In this document: piece after piece, positions 1 through 7,301 of the stretch
Numbering within the stretch: the stretch's first letter is position 1
Layout: each line of letters begins with the position of its first letter
NCBI GenBank assembly: GCA_017304845.1
Contig: JAFKLL010000023.1
Span: 1-53,015 of the forward strand
Direction of reading: 5' to 3'
Length of the DNA: 53,015 nt
From: Solirubrobacterales bacterium
Lineage (GTDB): Bacteria > Actinomycetota > Thermoleophilia > Solirubrobacterales > 70-9
Notes under the pieces: model-generated
Database searches by the model: none
What the model saw: the letters and a program-made list of their open reading frames with translations, nothing else
Told to the model about the DNA's origin: nothing
Translations under genes and position numbers: made by a program

Positions 1-801
1 TCGGAGCGCGAAGGATCAATTCTCGCTGAGATCAGTTCGGAATCCAGCGACAAGCAGGTCACGAGATTCATCTCTACCCATCCCGATCAGGATCACATTT
101 CAGGACTCGTTGAGCTCGACGATCTGATCGGAATCCGCAACTTCTACTGTGTGGACAACGGTACGAGGAAGACTGTCCAGACTGCTGACTTTCTCCGCTA
201 CTGCGAGCTGAGGGACTCGGACAAGGCGTACTACGTCACGCGGAATTGCTCGAGGCGGTGGATGAACCTGGAAAGCGAAGAGCGCGGATCCTCGGGCATC
301 AACATTCTCTGGCCGATCGCTGATAACGAACATCATCTCGGAGCTCTGGCCGACGCTGCAGCCGGGATGAAACCGAACAACATCTCATGCATCGTCAAGT
401 ACTCCCGAAAGGACGGTGCCAAGGCACTCTGGATGGGTGATCTCGAAACCGATTACATGGAGAAGATCCAGGAACTCTTCGAGCTTCCCAAGATCGACAT
501 TCTGTTTGCTCCGCACCACGGACGCACCTCGGGGAAGGTTCCGAAGGAATGGTTGGAGCAAATGGACCCCGGCCTGATCATCGTCGGCGAAGCACCCAGC
601 GAGTATTTGGACTACTACGCGGGCTACGACGTCTTGACTCAGAACTCAGCGGGAGACCTCCTCTTCGATTGCGTCGACGCCAAGACGCATATCTACGCCA
701 GTGAGCACACCTACAACGCTGACTGCCTAGACCAGGAAGGTCTCGACCACTCCCACGGCCTCTACTACGTCGGGACCCTCCAAGGTCGCGAAGAGACGTG
801 A
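1..801 (+). CDS. MBL-fold (ComEC/Rec2-like) metallo-hydrolase, 5' truncated
   Basis: The reading frame is open from the first base of the window, so the start lies outside; 266 residues and the TGA stop are visible. Close to the left edge is HPDQDH (bases 79-96), the metal-binding motif of the metallo-beta-lactamase fold in the form typical of ComEC/Rec2-like hydrolases. Further on come WMGDLE and FAPHHGRTSG, which match the later metal-ligand segments of the same group. The protein has no visible membrane segment, so it resembles the stand-alone MBL domain rather than full ComEC. Such soluble ComEC-like hydrolases often sit in accessory or defence regions beside a partner gene, but the partner would be upstream and is not visible. 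The substrate is unknown. The fold is well supported; the role is not. Confidence 0.8.
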   Translation, partial: SEREGSILAEISSESSDKQVTRFISTHPDQDHISGLVELDDLIGIRNFYCVDNGTRKTVQTADFLRYCELRDSDKAYYVTRNCSRRWMNLESEERGSSGINILWPIADNEHHLGALADAAAGMKPNNISCIVKYSRKDGAKALWMGDLETDYMEKIQELFELPKIDILFAPHHGRTSGKVPKEWLEQMDPGLIIVGEAPSEYLDYYAGYDVLTQNSAGDLLFDCVDAKTHIYASEHTYNADCLDQEGLDHSHGLYYVGTLQGREET

Positions 802-811
802 CCTAGACCGG

Positions 812-1132
812 CTATTCCGCCTGCCAAGCTTCGATGACGTCGCCGGGAGCTTTCAGCCGCCGCAAACACGAAACGAATCCGGCAACGGGTCGCCCTTTCG
901 AAAAGATCTCTTGTCCGGTGAGATCGGCACAGAGCCGGACGATCTCACTTGACTTCAGCGGAGCCGCGGATTCGGCCTCTGGTTGTTTGTTTCTGGACTC
1001 CGGTGGGCTCTCCGAGTTCTCACTCGACCCACACCCGACCGCGACCAAGGCGATTCCCAAGACGCAGATGCCGGTCGTCGCGAGGCCCTTCAGATCAGTT
1101 CGCGACCTGGAGTTACTCGCAGACCGTGCCAT
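812..1132 (-). CDS. Small putative lipoprotein
   Basis: The frame encodes about 106 residues with an N-terminal hydrophobic stretch ending in the lipobox-like VAVGCG, followed by a Ser/Glu/Pro-rich linker and a short Cys-containing C-terminal part (VRLCADLTGQ, FVSCLRRL). The frame is open further upstream, but ATG at 1132 (or 1138) gives a normal signal peptide with basic residues before the hydrophobic core. That start overlaps the 3' end of the upstream HNH gene by about 20 bases, suggesting translational coupling. A lipid-anchored extracytoplasmic protein is inferred. No family is recognised. Two cysteines in the mature part could form a disulfide. Confidence 0.55.
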   Translation of the reverse strand: MARSASNSRSRTDLKGLATTGICVLGIALVAVGCGSSENSESPPESRNKQPEAESAAPLKSSEIVRLCADLTGQEIFSKGRPVAGFVSCLRRLKAPGDVIEAWQAE

Positions 1133-1919
1133 CGCCATCGCGATCTTCGTACCACCAGTATTCGGGGTCGATGCCCTTGACGTACGGGCCGTAGCCGGCG
1201 GCAGTTGCATCGGTACACGTGTCGAACTTCGGGTCCGGATCTTCGCCTCCTCCCCCACCCGGGGTGTTTGGCACCTGGGCCTGCTTGATCGTCGGTAGTC
1301 GGAGAGTTGGGCTGGGGCAGTTCTGGAAGCGACGTTTGATCGCCGACTGTTCTCGAGTGTCGATCGAGAGCCGCCACCTGTACTTGACCGCGGTCCAGCG
1401 GGCGAGGTAGGAGCAAATGAATCCGCGTCGAGGCGGAACCCAGTCAGCCGGGTCGCTGTCGCCCTTCGATCGGTTGCTCGAGAGGGTCACCGCGACCAGC
1501 GAGTACGTGTAGAGGTCGTTCGCAAATGCTTCGCGTTGCCGCGGAGACCATGATCGAGCACCGGAAGCCCAGGCTTCGGCGAGTGGCACCATGTGATCGA
1601 CGTCGAGCTTGGACGATCTCGAGACGGACTTGCCGTCATACAGGGAGAACCATTTGCCCGCCGAGTCACCGCAGCTACGTGGCCGTTTCTTGTCCTGACG
1701 AAATAGCACGAACTCGCGGGTATCGCACCCGTCTTTGCCGGGCACCGCGGTCCAATGATTGAACTCGTCGCGGTCGTACCCGTTCGGGCGCTCTCCTGCG
1801 ACCGTGAGCTTCTTCAAGAGCCCGGGGCCGGTCGAGTTCGCGCCGGCACCGGCCACGACGAGTAGACCTGTCATGCACACTGCGATCAAGGCAGCGGCGC
1901 GTCGCGTCAACGATGACAA
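1113..1919 (-). CDS. Secreted HNH-family nuclease with C-terminal Excalibur domain
   Basis: This 268-residue protein starts with a signal peptide (basic start, then hydrophobic AALIAVCMTGLLVVAGAGA). The middle contains LDVDHMVPLAEAW, the HNH-type catalytic segment of the DUF1524/GmrSD-like family, followed by a conserved SLVAVTLSSNRSKGDSDPADW-like block. The C-terminus, after a Gly-rich linker, is an Excalibur calcium-binding domain: a Cys near FDTCTDA and the Asp-rich DRDGDGTVCE at the end. This order (signal peptide, HNH, Excalibur) is common in actinobacterial extracellular nucleases, so degradation of extracellular DNA is the likely role. It is followed by the overlapping lipoprotein gene. 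Confidence 0.85.
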   Translation of the reverse strand: MSSLTRRAAALIAVCMTGLLVVAGAGANSTGPGLLKKLTVAGERPNGYDRDEFNHWTAVPGKDGCDTREFVLFRQDKKRPRSCGDSAGKWFSLYDGKSVSRSSKLDVDHMVPLAEAWASGARSWSPRQREAFANDLYTYSLVAVTLSSNRSKGDSDPADWVPPRRGFICSYLARWTAVKYRWRLSIDTREQSAIKRRFQNCPSPTLRLPTIKQAQVPNTPGGGGGEDPDPKFDTCTDATAAGYGPYVKGIDPEYWWYEDRDGDGTVCE

Positions 1920-1984
1920 AGTTTCTCTCCCAATCCGTCCATGGAATCGTGAATCGTACAGTCGGGGTGGCGGTCGGTTCCGGT

Positions 1985-2686
1985 TTAGATTTCGCGCATC
2001 TCCCCGGGCGGCATTCCCTTGCGCGATGTCCAGGCTTCCGCGTAGGCAAAGACCACCTTGGTCACCTCGATCATGGTTTCGAGGATGTCAGCCACCATTT
2101 CGGCCGGAACGGCGTCCGGGCCCATTGGGATCCGGGACTGGATCGTTCCGATTGTGTCCGGCTCCTTAGTCCTCTCGTCGAGCTTCCAGGTCGCGTGAAA
2201 GTGCTCAGGTGAGAAGTGAACCCACCCCGACGTCGCCGCGTAGATGGACTTGATCCAAGGATGGAACTCACTAGCGAGTTCGTTCAGGTGCCTGTCAACG
2301 AGTTTGTTTCCTTCCGGATCCTTCATGTTTCGAAACTCGACTCCGGTGATGAACTGTCTCGCTATTTCTTCGGAGTCCTCGGCCCGGGACATGTAGGAGA
2401 GCCGAACCAGGGTGTCTATCTGCATGCGAAGAAGCGGCGCCGCGGCAAAGAAGTTCCAACTGTCAAACGCAGCGATGAACCCCTCTACCAGGGAGTAGGA
2501 CCGAGACATGGCGGTCGTGAGCATCAGGTCGATGGGGAACATCCCATCGTGGACCTCGTACACCTTCCGAAGCACGTCCAGGTGCCTGATTCTCATCGAG
2601 TCGATCAGCTCGCGATTGCCGGCAAGCTCCGGGTACTTGGTCGACGGGGACCCGTCAGGGGGCGGTTGACGGTCCCTCACCCCCAT
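1985..2686 (-). CDS. Hypothetical protein, mostly helical
   Basis: The predicted product has 233 residues, no signal peptide and no clear membrane segment. The centre is helical, with RSYSLVEGFIAAFDSWNF, then APLLRMQIDTLVRLSYM and a conserved-looking GWVHFSPEHFHATW. An Arg followed by helical repeats and a late H-x-S-x-x-H-like patch recalls DUF5677/AbiV-like hypothetical proteins of accessory regions, but the resemblance is only general and I do not assign a family. ATG at 2686 is the first good start. The gene is flanked by small minus-strand genes and sits in the low-GC part of the window, consistent with horizontally acquired cargo. Confidence 0.6.
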   Translation of the reverse strand: MGVRDRQPPPDGSPSTKYPELAGNRELIDSMRIRHLDVLRKVYEVHDGMFPIDLMLTTAMSRSYSLVEGFIAAFDSWNFFAAAPLLRMQIDTLVRLSYMSRAEDSEEIARQFITGVEFRNMKDPEGNKLVDRHLNELASEFHPWIKSIYAATSGWVHFSPEHFHATWKLDERTKEPDTIGTIQSRIPMGPDAVPAEMVADILETMIEVTKVVFAYAEAWTSRKGMPPGEMREI

Positions 2687-2695
2687 CGCGGACTC

Positions 2696-2884
2696 TTACC
2701 TGCTTTCGTGGGAGCGTTCGATTCGTCGCAAGGCCTCACCGGTGCCCCCAATGAGAACTACGCCCCCAACTGTGTAGCCAACCCATGTGGGCAGCCCGGA
2801 CAAAACCACCACGGGCAAGGCCAGGATCCAGAGCGCGAACATGACCAGCAGGGGTTCGCGTCCCTCTCCCACCAACGGTTTCAT
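2696..2884 (-). CDS. Small membrane protein
   Basis: The frame gives 62 residues with two hydrophobic segments (LLVMFALWILALPVVVLSG and VGYTVGGVVLIGG) followed by a charged tail (ALRRIERSHESR), so two membrane helices with both ends inside are likely. ATG at 2884 is preferred over an upstream TTG at 2914 because TATGCT at 2891-2896 (read on the minus strand) lies six bases before it, the spacing of a leaderless actinobacterial promoter. No Shine-Dalgarno sequence is seen. It ends nine bases before the next minus-strand gene (1985-2686), so the two may be cotranscribed. Function unknown. Confidence 0.45.
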   Translation of the reverse strand: MKPLVGEGREPLLVMFALWILALPVVVLSGLPTWVGYTVGGVVLIGGTGEALRRIERSHESR

Positions 2885-2963
2885 TGGATGAGCATAGCCG
2901 CCGGAACGGAGCAAGTTCTGTGCCGTATCGTCCGTAGCGAGACGGGCGAGATGACCGGTGTTC

Positions 2964-3001
2964 GGGGCGGCCTGAAGGAGTTGGTTTCTTCAGGCCGCCC
3001 C
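2964..3001. terminator. Perfect 14-bp inverted repeat, probable terminator
   Basis: GGGGCGGCCTGAAG (2964-2977) is followed after a 10-base loop by its exact complement CTTCAGGCCGCCCC (2988-3001). Neither side carries a T-run, so it is not a textbook intrinsic terminator. It lies 21 bases downstream of the stop codon of the minus-strand gene remnant at 3023-3277, which fits a terminator for that gene. Confidence 0.6.
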
Positions 3002-3022
3002 AGTACCGGAGTGAGTCTCCGG

Positions 3023-3277
3023 CTACTCGAAACGGCCGACTCGCCTCACGGTGATGAAGCCTGCGGACTTGCCACCGACCAGGACCCGGGTCCTGAAGCG
3101 GTCCTCACCCAGGGACACGCCGTGATCCTTCACGGCCGCAACCGGCAGAAGACCCTGGCCGTACAACAGCAGCTCGGCGACGAGACCGGCAACACCAACA
3201 CCACTACTCCCCCGAAAACCAGCAAGCCGTGTGGGACAACTGCATGAAGGTCCTAGGCCCGTACCTGGACTGACGGG
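3023..3277 (-). pseudogene. Possible 3' remnant of an exported protein gene
   Basis: Between the strong hairpin at 2964-3001 and the HNH-repeat remnant is an 85-codon open frame with no good start codon. Its composition looks protein-like: a Gly/Val/Leu-rich stretch, then YGQGLLPVAAVKDHG, RTRVLVGGKSAGFITVRR and the ending VGRFE before TAG. The stop-then-hairpin order is what is expected of a real gene end. It could be the truncated C-terminus of a secreted or membrane protein; it could also be chance. No family is recognised. Confidence 0.3.
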
Positions 3278-4278
3278 CTAAGCGACAGCCACGGCGTATG
3301 GCAAGACTAAGTACCTGGAGTGGATTCAAACGCGAATCGGCGCGACTGAGAGGCGTAGTCAGGGAATAGCGGTTGCTCGTCGCTTCCCCGGGACTGGAGT
3401 CGCTGATCCCGGCTGCTTCTAGTCCGCTGGACCAACTCCCGAAGGTCGCTCGGACCGTGGCCTCGTTTGATGCTCTCCTGAGGATCCTCTTCTCCATTTC
3501 TTCTTTGCCGGAGGCGAGTCAGTGAGAGTCGCTTGGTTGACTAATGCCGCCAATATCTTCGGGCGAGTCCAGCCGAGTCCACGGCCAGCAGATGACAATT
3601 CTCGTTCGTCGATACCTGCAGCAATCAGAGCAGCTCGCCACGAACCGAAAACGCCCAGGATCGAGTCGTAGCTTGGACGAGTGCCATCCATGCTGGACCA
3701 AGCAGCGGACATCGGCGTTGTCCCGGTTCTGACCATCTCGGCACGAAGCGCCGACGTTATCTCGTCCTCGGTTGTTTCCTTCTTGGGATAGCAACGTTGC
3801 GGTGGCGGGGCCAGACCGGCTTCTCGAACTGCGGCATCGAAAGACCCGAACAGCCTTCTCAGGGTCTGACTACATGGATGGTCTTCCGATGCGAGATGCC
3901 AGTCGCGACTCGTCGCGGTGTGCCCCCGAGTCTCCGCGTCAGCTCGCAAAGCATCAACAACCTCGCCTCTGCTCCAGAACCGTCGCTCGGGGATCTTCGG
4001 AACCCGGCCTTGAGGAGTGCCTCGTTCCAACTCCCAAAACGGATGAGCACGGTGGATGCCGAGGGATAGTTTCTAGCCGCCCACGTCCACTCTCCGCACC
4101 GCGGCGACGACCCGAACTGTTTGTGATGGTCGCGAATTGCGTCGAGGATTTCCTCGGTGCTCCAGACATCGCGGCCCTTTCCTCTGCGGACCCAACCGGC
4201 CAAGAATGACGCTCCTGTCTTCGTAGTTGCTGGCACGGTAGTCGGGGCTTCTAGAACCTGGCCTGTCAGCCCATTCAT
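3204..4278 (-). pseudogene. HNH-repeat (homing-endonuclease-associated repeat) protein, broken by two frameshifts
   Basis: Four copies of a roughly 55-residue unit can be read, spread over three frames. Unit 1 (frame from ATG 4278) runs from VWSTEEILDAIRDHHKQFG to FGSWNEALLKAGF. Unit 2 (RFWSRGEVVDALRADA to FGSFDAAVREAGL) and unit 3 (ETTEDEITSALRAEM to FGSWRAALIAAGI) are in another frame. Unit 4 starts in that frame (GWTRPKILAALVNQA) and finishes in a third (ATVRATFGSWSSGLEAAGI). The frame breaks fall near 3980-4000 and 3465-3495. The W-x-x-E-I-x-x-A-L start and FGSW-x-x-A-L-x-x-AG end match the HNH_repeat family, thought to be DNA-binding. No nuclease domain is left after the last unit. Either a decayed gene or a sequence carrying indel errors. 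Confidence 0.75.
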
Positions 4279-4297
4279 GCCAGTGAACTTTCGGCAG

Positions 4298-4303
4298 TAC
4301 GAT
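4298..4303 (+). promoter_or_regulatory. Candidate -10 element of a leaderless promoter
   Basis: TACGAT fits the TANNNT pattern and ends seven bases before the ATG at 4311. No Shine-Dalgarno sequence lies in front of that ATG, so transcription probably starts at or next to the start codon. The -35 match is weak. Confidence 0.4.
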
Positions 4304-4310
4304 TGGTTGT

Positions 4311-5000
4311 ATGGCGGAACTGAGCGCTAGGGACCTCGAGATCCTGGAGACGCTTCACGGGCTTTCCGAAGGCGACCGAATGTTTGACGTAAGAGTGGGT
4401 GAAGATCACCTGAACGACGCTAACTGGCCGCCAGACGTCGAACGGCCCACGAAAAGCGAGATCAGAAGCCTCGTAAATCGAAACTGGCTGGAGACCGATC
4501 GGTCCGCCGCCCCGGACTGGAGATTTTGGCCATCCGCATCAGCACGAGATCTACTCGCTGACGACGCAGCCAAGCAAAGAGCAGAAGCCCTAATGGATGT
4601 CGACTCACGGCTCGGCGTAATTCTCGACGCGATAGTGGAAGCGTTCAAGAAAGACCCTTCCACACCGCTATTGATCCTCCGAACCAACCAGGTCGATGTC
4701 ATTCGTCATCCGGGGTGGCCCATTGAACCCGACGTGGTTCGCATGCACGACCTACGCCAGCTCCATGACCTAGACCTCATCGGCTGGGACGGCGAAAACC
4801 AGTTCTACCCCTCCTCCCGCGGACGAATGGCTAGCGGCGATCCAGCCACCTTCCTGACTCAAACGGCCGAGAACATCGAGGACGAGGACGAGAAGAACCG
4901 GCTGCGCCAACTCGCCGAAAAGGTCCGAACTGGAGACCTTGCCGTAGCCACCGTCGGAGGAGTGACCGGTGCCGTGATTCGCGCGATTCTCGGACTCTAA
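4311..5000 (+). CDS. Hypothetical protein with glycine-rich C-terminal helix
   Basis: This 229-residue protein is not recognised. The N-terminal part (LSARDLEILETLHGL ... SEIRSLVNRNWLETD) and a second block (MHDLRQLHDLDLIGW) look like small helical, possibly winged-helix units. After an acidic, charged stretch (ENIEDEDEKNRLRQLAEKV) the protein ends in VATVGGVTGAVIRAILGL, a short glycine-rich hydrophobic helix that could insert in or bind a membrane. The TGA-free gap to the next gene is 36 bases, so the two form a unit. The layout, a modular protein with a small terminal hydrophobic helix beside a putative peptidase, is reminiscent of protease-activated effectors, but that is speculation. Confidence 0.65.
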   Translation: MAELSARDLEILETLHGLSEGDRMFDVRVGEDHLNDANWPPDVERPTKSEIRSLVNRNWLETDRSAAPDWRFWPSASARDLLADDAAKQRAEALMDVDSRLGVILDAIVEAFKKDPSTPLLILRTNQVDVIRHPGWPIEPDVVRMHDLRQLHDLDLIGWDGENQFYPSSRGRMASGDPATFLTQTAENIEDEDEKNRLRQLAEKVRTGDLAVATVGGVTGAVIRAILGL

Positions 5001-5036
5001 ACCCAGCCAGACCAGCTCTTTTTGGAGGATGTCCAG

Positions 5037-5741
5037 ATGCCCCTTGAATCTTTCAAGGACCATTGGGACCGGGCCTTGTCACATGCGAAAGCCGATCCGA
5101 GCAGGTTCAGCCTCTTCTTGAATGAAGAGGCTGAACCTGAGCACGGCGAGAAGGCGCACTGGTTCCCTCCTCATCTGAAAATCGAGATGCTGGATAGCCC
5201 GATCTTGAATTCGAAGGTCCTGGACGCACTCGAAGATCCAGCGTCGTTGACCAAGCATCGTGTCTTGACCTACGCGCCGGTGGGGGACGCTTCTGAGGCA
5301 GTATTCGCGGGGCGACTTCGGCACGAAATCAGACACGGTGAACAGTACGACGCTCTCGGGAATCAGATCCTGATGTTGGGCGACCTGACTGACAGGGTCC
5401 TCAGGTTGAGGGTGGGTGGATTGGCCAACTCTGCCCCCTACTACTCCCTTCAACCTTTGGAACTCGATGCGAATGCTGCCTCGGCCCAGTTCTTGCGCGA
5501 GTCTTATGGCGAATTCGTCGATCAGATCCTCGAATCCGATGACGGTCCGCTAGCTAGATCCAACACTCTCCCGGGAGATCTCCGAAAGCTGCCCGCGAAG
5601 TGTGTCGCGTTCCTATACCTGTTTCGCGAGGAGGCGATGTCCAATGAATCTCCGGCAAAGGAGATCGCCATCGATGCCATCCTCGGGTCAATTGCCCCTG
5701 AACTGAATCTAATCTGGAACGAACTTGAAGCAAACTCATGA
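5037..5741 (+). CDS. Putative HExxH zinc metallopeptidase-like protein
   Basis: The product has 234 residues and contains RLRHEIRHGEQYDALG, an HExxH motif in a helix, followed about 45 residues later by LELDANAASAQF, whose Glu and Asp are placed as the third ligand is in many gluzincin-like enzymes. ATG at 5037 is chosen because GGAGG at 5024-5028 lies eight bases upstream; an in-frame TTG at 5022 is less likely. No signal peptide or membrane helix is visible, so it should be cytoplasmic. It follows the unknown gene 4311-5000 by 36 bases and is probably cotranscribed. The substrate may be that neighbour, but nothing in the sequence proves it. The zincin assignment rests on the motif alone. 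Confidence 0.65.
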   Translation: MPLESFKDHWDRALSHAKADPSRFSLFLNEEAEPEHGEKAHWFPPHLKIEMLDSPILNSKVLDALEDPASLTKHRVLTYAPVGDASEAVFAGRLRHEIRHGEQYDALGNQILMLGDLTDRVLRLRVGGLANSAPYYSLQPLELDANAASAQFLRESYGEFVDQILESDDGPLARSNTLPGDLRKLPAKCVAFLYLFREEAMSNESPAKEIAIDAILGSIAPELNLIWNELEANS

Positions 5742-5959
5742 GAGACAGCGCTTGTTGAGCCGGCAGACGAGGCTGCGCCGTTCGGCTGCGTACAAACGAG
5801 GTTCTTGATGGGAAAATGCTCGACGAGGTCGCAAGAATTCGCCTACCTGGACGGCAGCGTGGCTTTCTTGGCTGATCGTTTCGATCACCGATGAGAGATT
5901 GACGTGCAGTTCGCCACTCTCAACGCAGGCCGCTTTGCTCAGGCACGGCGGAAAGCGTT
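5742..5959. other. Intergenic stretch with no supported gene
   Basis: These 218 bases separate two convergent genes. Short open frames exist on both strands but have no ribosome binding site or recognisable composition. No strong hairpin was noticed. Confidence 0.4.
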
Positions 5960-7030
5960 CTACTCTGCTTCCCAATCGTCGGGCACATAGTCGTCAATTC
6001 TCACGATCCCCTCAACAACCAGGGTGGACAGCGAGAACAGGTTCTTCATTTCGAATACATCTGGTTCTTTGTCCTTCGGCAACTCATCGACGTAGTAGTC
6101 CGCCAAGAGAGTCCAGAGCTTGGATCCAACGACCGGATCCAGCTTTTCCAATCCAGACAGATTCTGGTGGGTCAAGATGGTCGAAGGATCGTCTACCCCC
6201 AAGTCCGCTAGCCAGGCTGCCAAGATTCCGAGAACGTTTAGAAGAGACACCCGAAGCTCTTGCCCGAGAGGATCAAAGCTCGAATCGCTCCGAGATCTTT
6301 CGTTGAGAGCCTTCACCTCGTTGAGTCCTTGACGGAGCGCCTCAACCCTCTCACTAGTTCCGGGAGGCAGCGCAGACTCCACCTTCTTGGCTTCCTCCAG
6401 TTTCGCCAGTCGTTCGCTCCTCATGATCTGGACAAACGCATCGGAGCCAAACGTAATGAAGCCTCGCCTGCTCTTTAGATCGGCCGGATCGGCGACGTAG
6501 AGCTCGGTTCGACTGACTAGGTGGTCTCGCTTCTGGAGGAGAAGCTCAGCCAGCCTTTTGCCAGACGAAACACCCTCAAGTTCCTCCCGGGTTAGGACGA
6601 TCACCTCTTGACCTTCCTGTAGCGACGAGACAAGCTCTTGCCTCGCTGCCGTCATTCGTTCTGTGTGTCCCGTGATTCCCGACGCCGCAACGAGGACTCC
6701 GGTCTTCCTATTTCTCCTGCGCATCTTGGTACTAAACCAGTTGATCTCGATTGCCCCAACTTTGTTTGACCAATTCTTGGCCTCGACGAGAAATTCAGTC
6801 TCGAATCGCAAGAGACCATCCTCGTGGGCAACGTTGGAGAAGATCAAGTCGACTTCTTCCGTTTCGAAGCTGTTCTTTTGATTCTGCATCAGGCAGTCCA
6901 CGCCGGGAATGCACTCGAAGGCATATCGAAGGGCACTCTCAAGACTCCGCCCCTTGTCTGCGTTTGAAGCACCCTCCACATCGCCCGGCGAAAGCAGCTC
7001 TGCAAGCTCCGTTTGGTTGATGGTGCTCAT
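5960..7030 (-). CDS. Mrr-like restriction endonuclease-fold protein
   Basis: The 356-residue product begins with a nuclease-like domain: SLESALRYAFECI supplies the conserved Glu helix, ETEEVDLIFSN the catalytic Asp, and FLVEAKNWS the E-x-K of a PD-(D/E)xK site, followed by GVLVAASGITG, the hydrophobic strand and turn usual in the Mrr_cat group. The C-terminal 200 residues, including a helical segment with LEEAKKVESAL and a final acidic region, are not recognised. It may be a type IV restriction or defence nuclease acting alone, as no methyltransferase or helicase lies beside it. It faces the HExxH gene tail to tail. Confidence 0.75.
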   Translation of the reverse strand: MSTINQTELAELLSPGDVEGASNADKGRSLESALRYAFECIPGVDCLMQNQKNSFETEEVDLIFSNVAHEDGLLRFETEFLVEAKNWSNKVGAIEINWFSTKMRRRNRKTGVLVAASGITGHTERMTAARQELVSSLQEGQEVIVLTREELEGVSSGKRLAELLLQKRDHLVSRTELYVADPADLKSRRGFITFGSDAFVQIMRSERLAKLEEAKKVESALPPGTSERVEALRQGLNEVKALNERSRSDSSFDPLGQELRVSLLNVLGILAAWLADLGVDDPSTILTHQNLSGLEKLDPVVGSKLWTLLADYYVDELPKDKEPDVFEMKNLFSLSTLVVEGIVRIDDYVPDDWEAE

Positions 7031-7084
7031 CTAAGAACCCTCGAGCGACGGGATTCGATTGGAGATGCGTAGGTCGAGTAGGGC

Positions 7085-7251
7085 TGGCTCCGCGACATGG
7101 CGCCAGCCTAGCGGCTGCAGTCAACATCGGCCCCTAGGTTTCAAACTCTCGATTGCGTCTCGATTGGCCCTGCTTGAGCGGTTTTTGTCGCGACCCGCGA
7201 CCCTCGAACTCTTGGCGTCGGAACTTGGCTCCGCGACTGATGTGCGCCAGC
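7085..7251. repeat. Pair of imperfect direct repeats at the island edge
   Basis: Two related elements lie 141 bases apart: TGGCTCCGCGAC-ATG-GCGCCAGC at 7085-7107 and TGGCTCCGCGAC-TGATGT-GCGCCAGC at 7226-7251. Both share a 12-base left block and an 8-base right block with a variable centre. The first also forms a small hairpin (GGCTGGC with GCCAGCC). They lie in the 271-base gap (7031-7301) between the low-GC region and the exported-protein genes; no gene is supported in this gap. They might be remnants of a mobile or attachment sequence. Confidence 0.45.
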
Positions 7252-7301
7252 GAGCTGACGGTATTTCGACGCTCTAACTGTCAACAAAGCGTCGCTTCAC
7301 A

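Noticed and set aside
2216..3247. A 343-codon plus-strand open frame across the hypothetical and small membrane genes.
   Set aside because: It lacks a recognisable motif and a ribosome binding site and is opposite two better-supported minus-strand genes and a terminator hairpin.
5736..5975. A 79-codon minus-strand open frame between the HExxH and Mrr-like genes.
   Set aside because: It lacks a ribosome binding site and a recognisable motif; kept as unassigned intergenic sequence.
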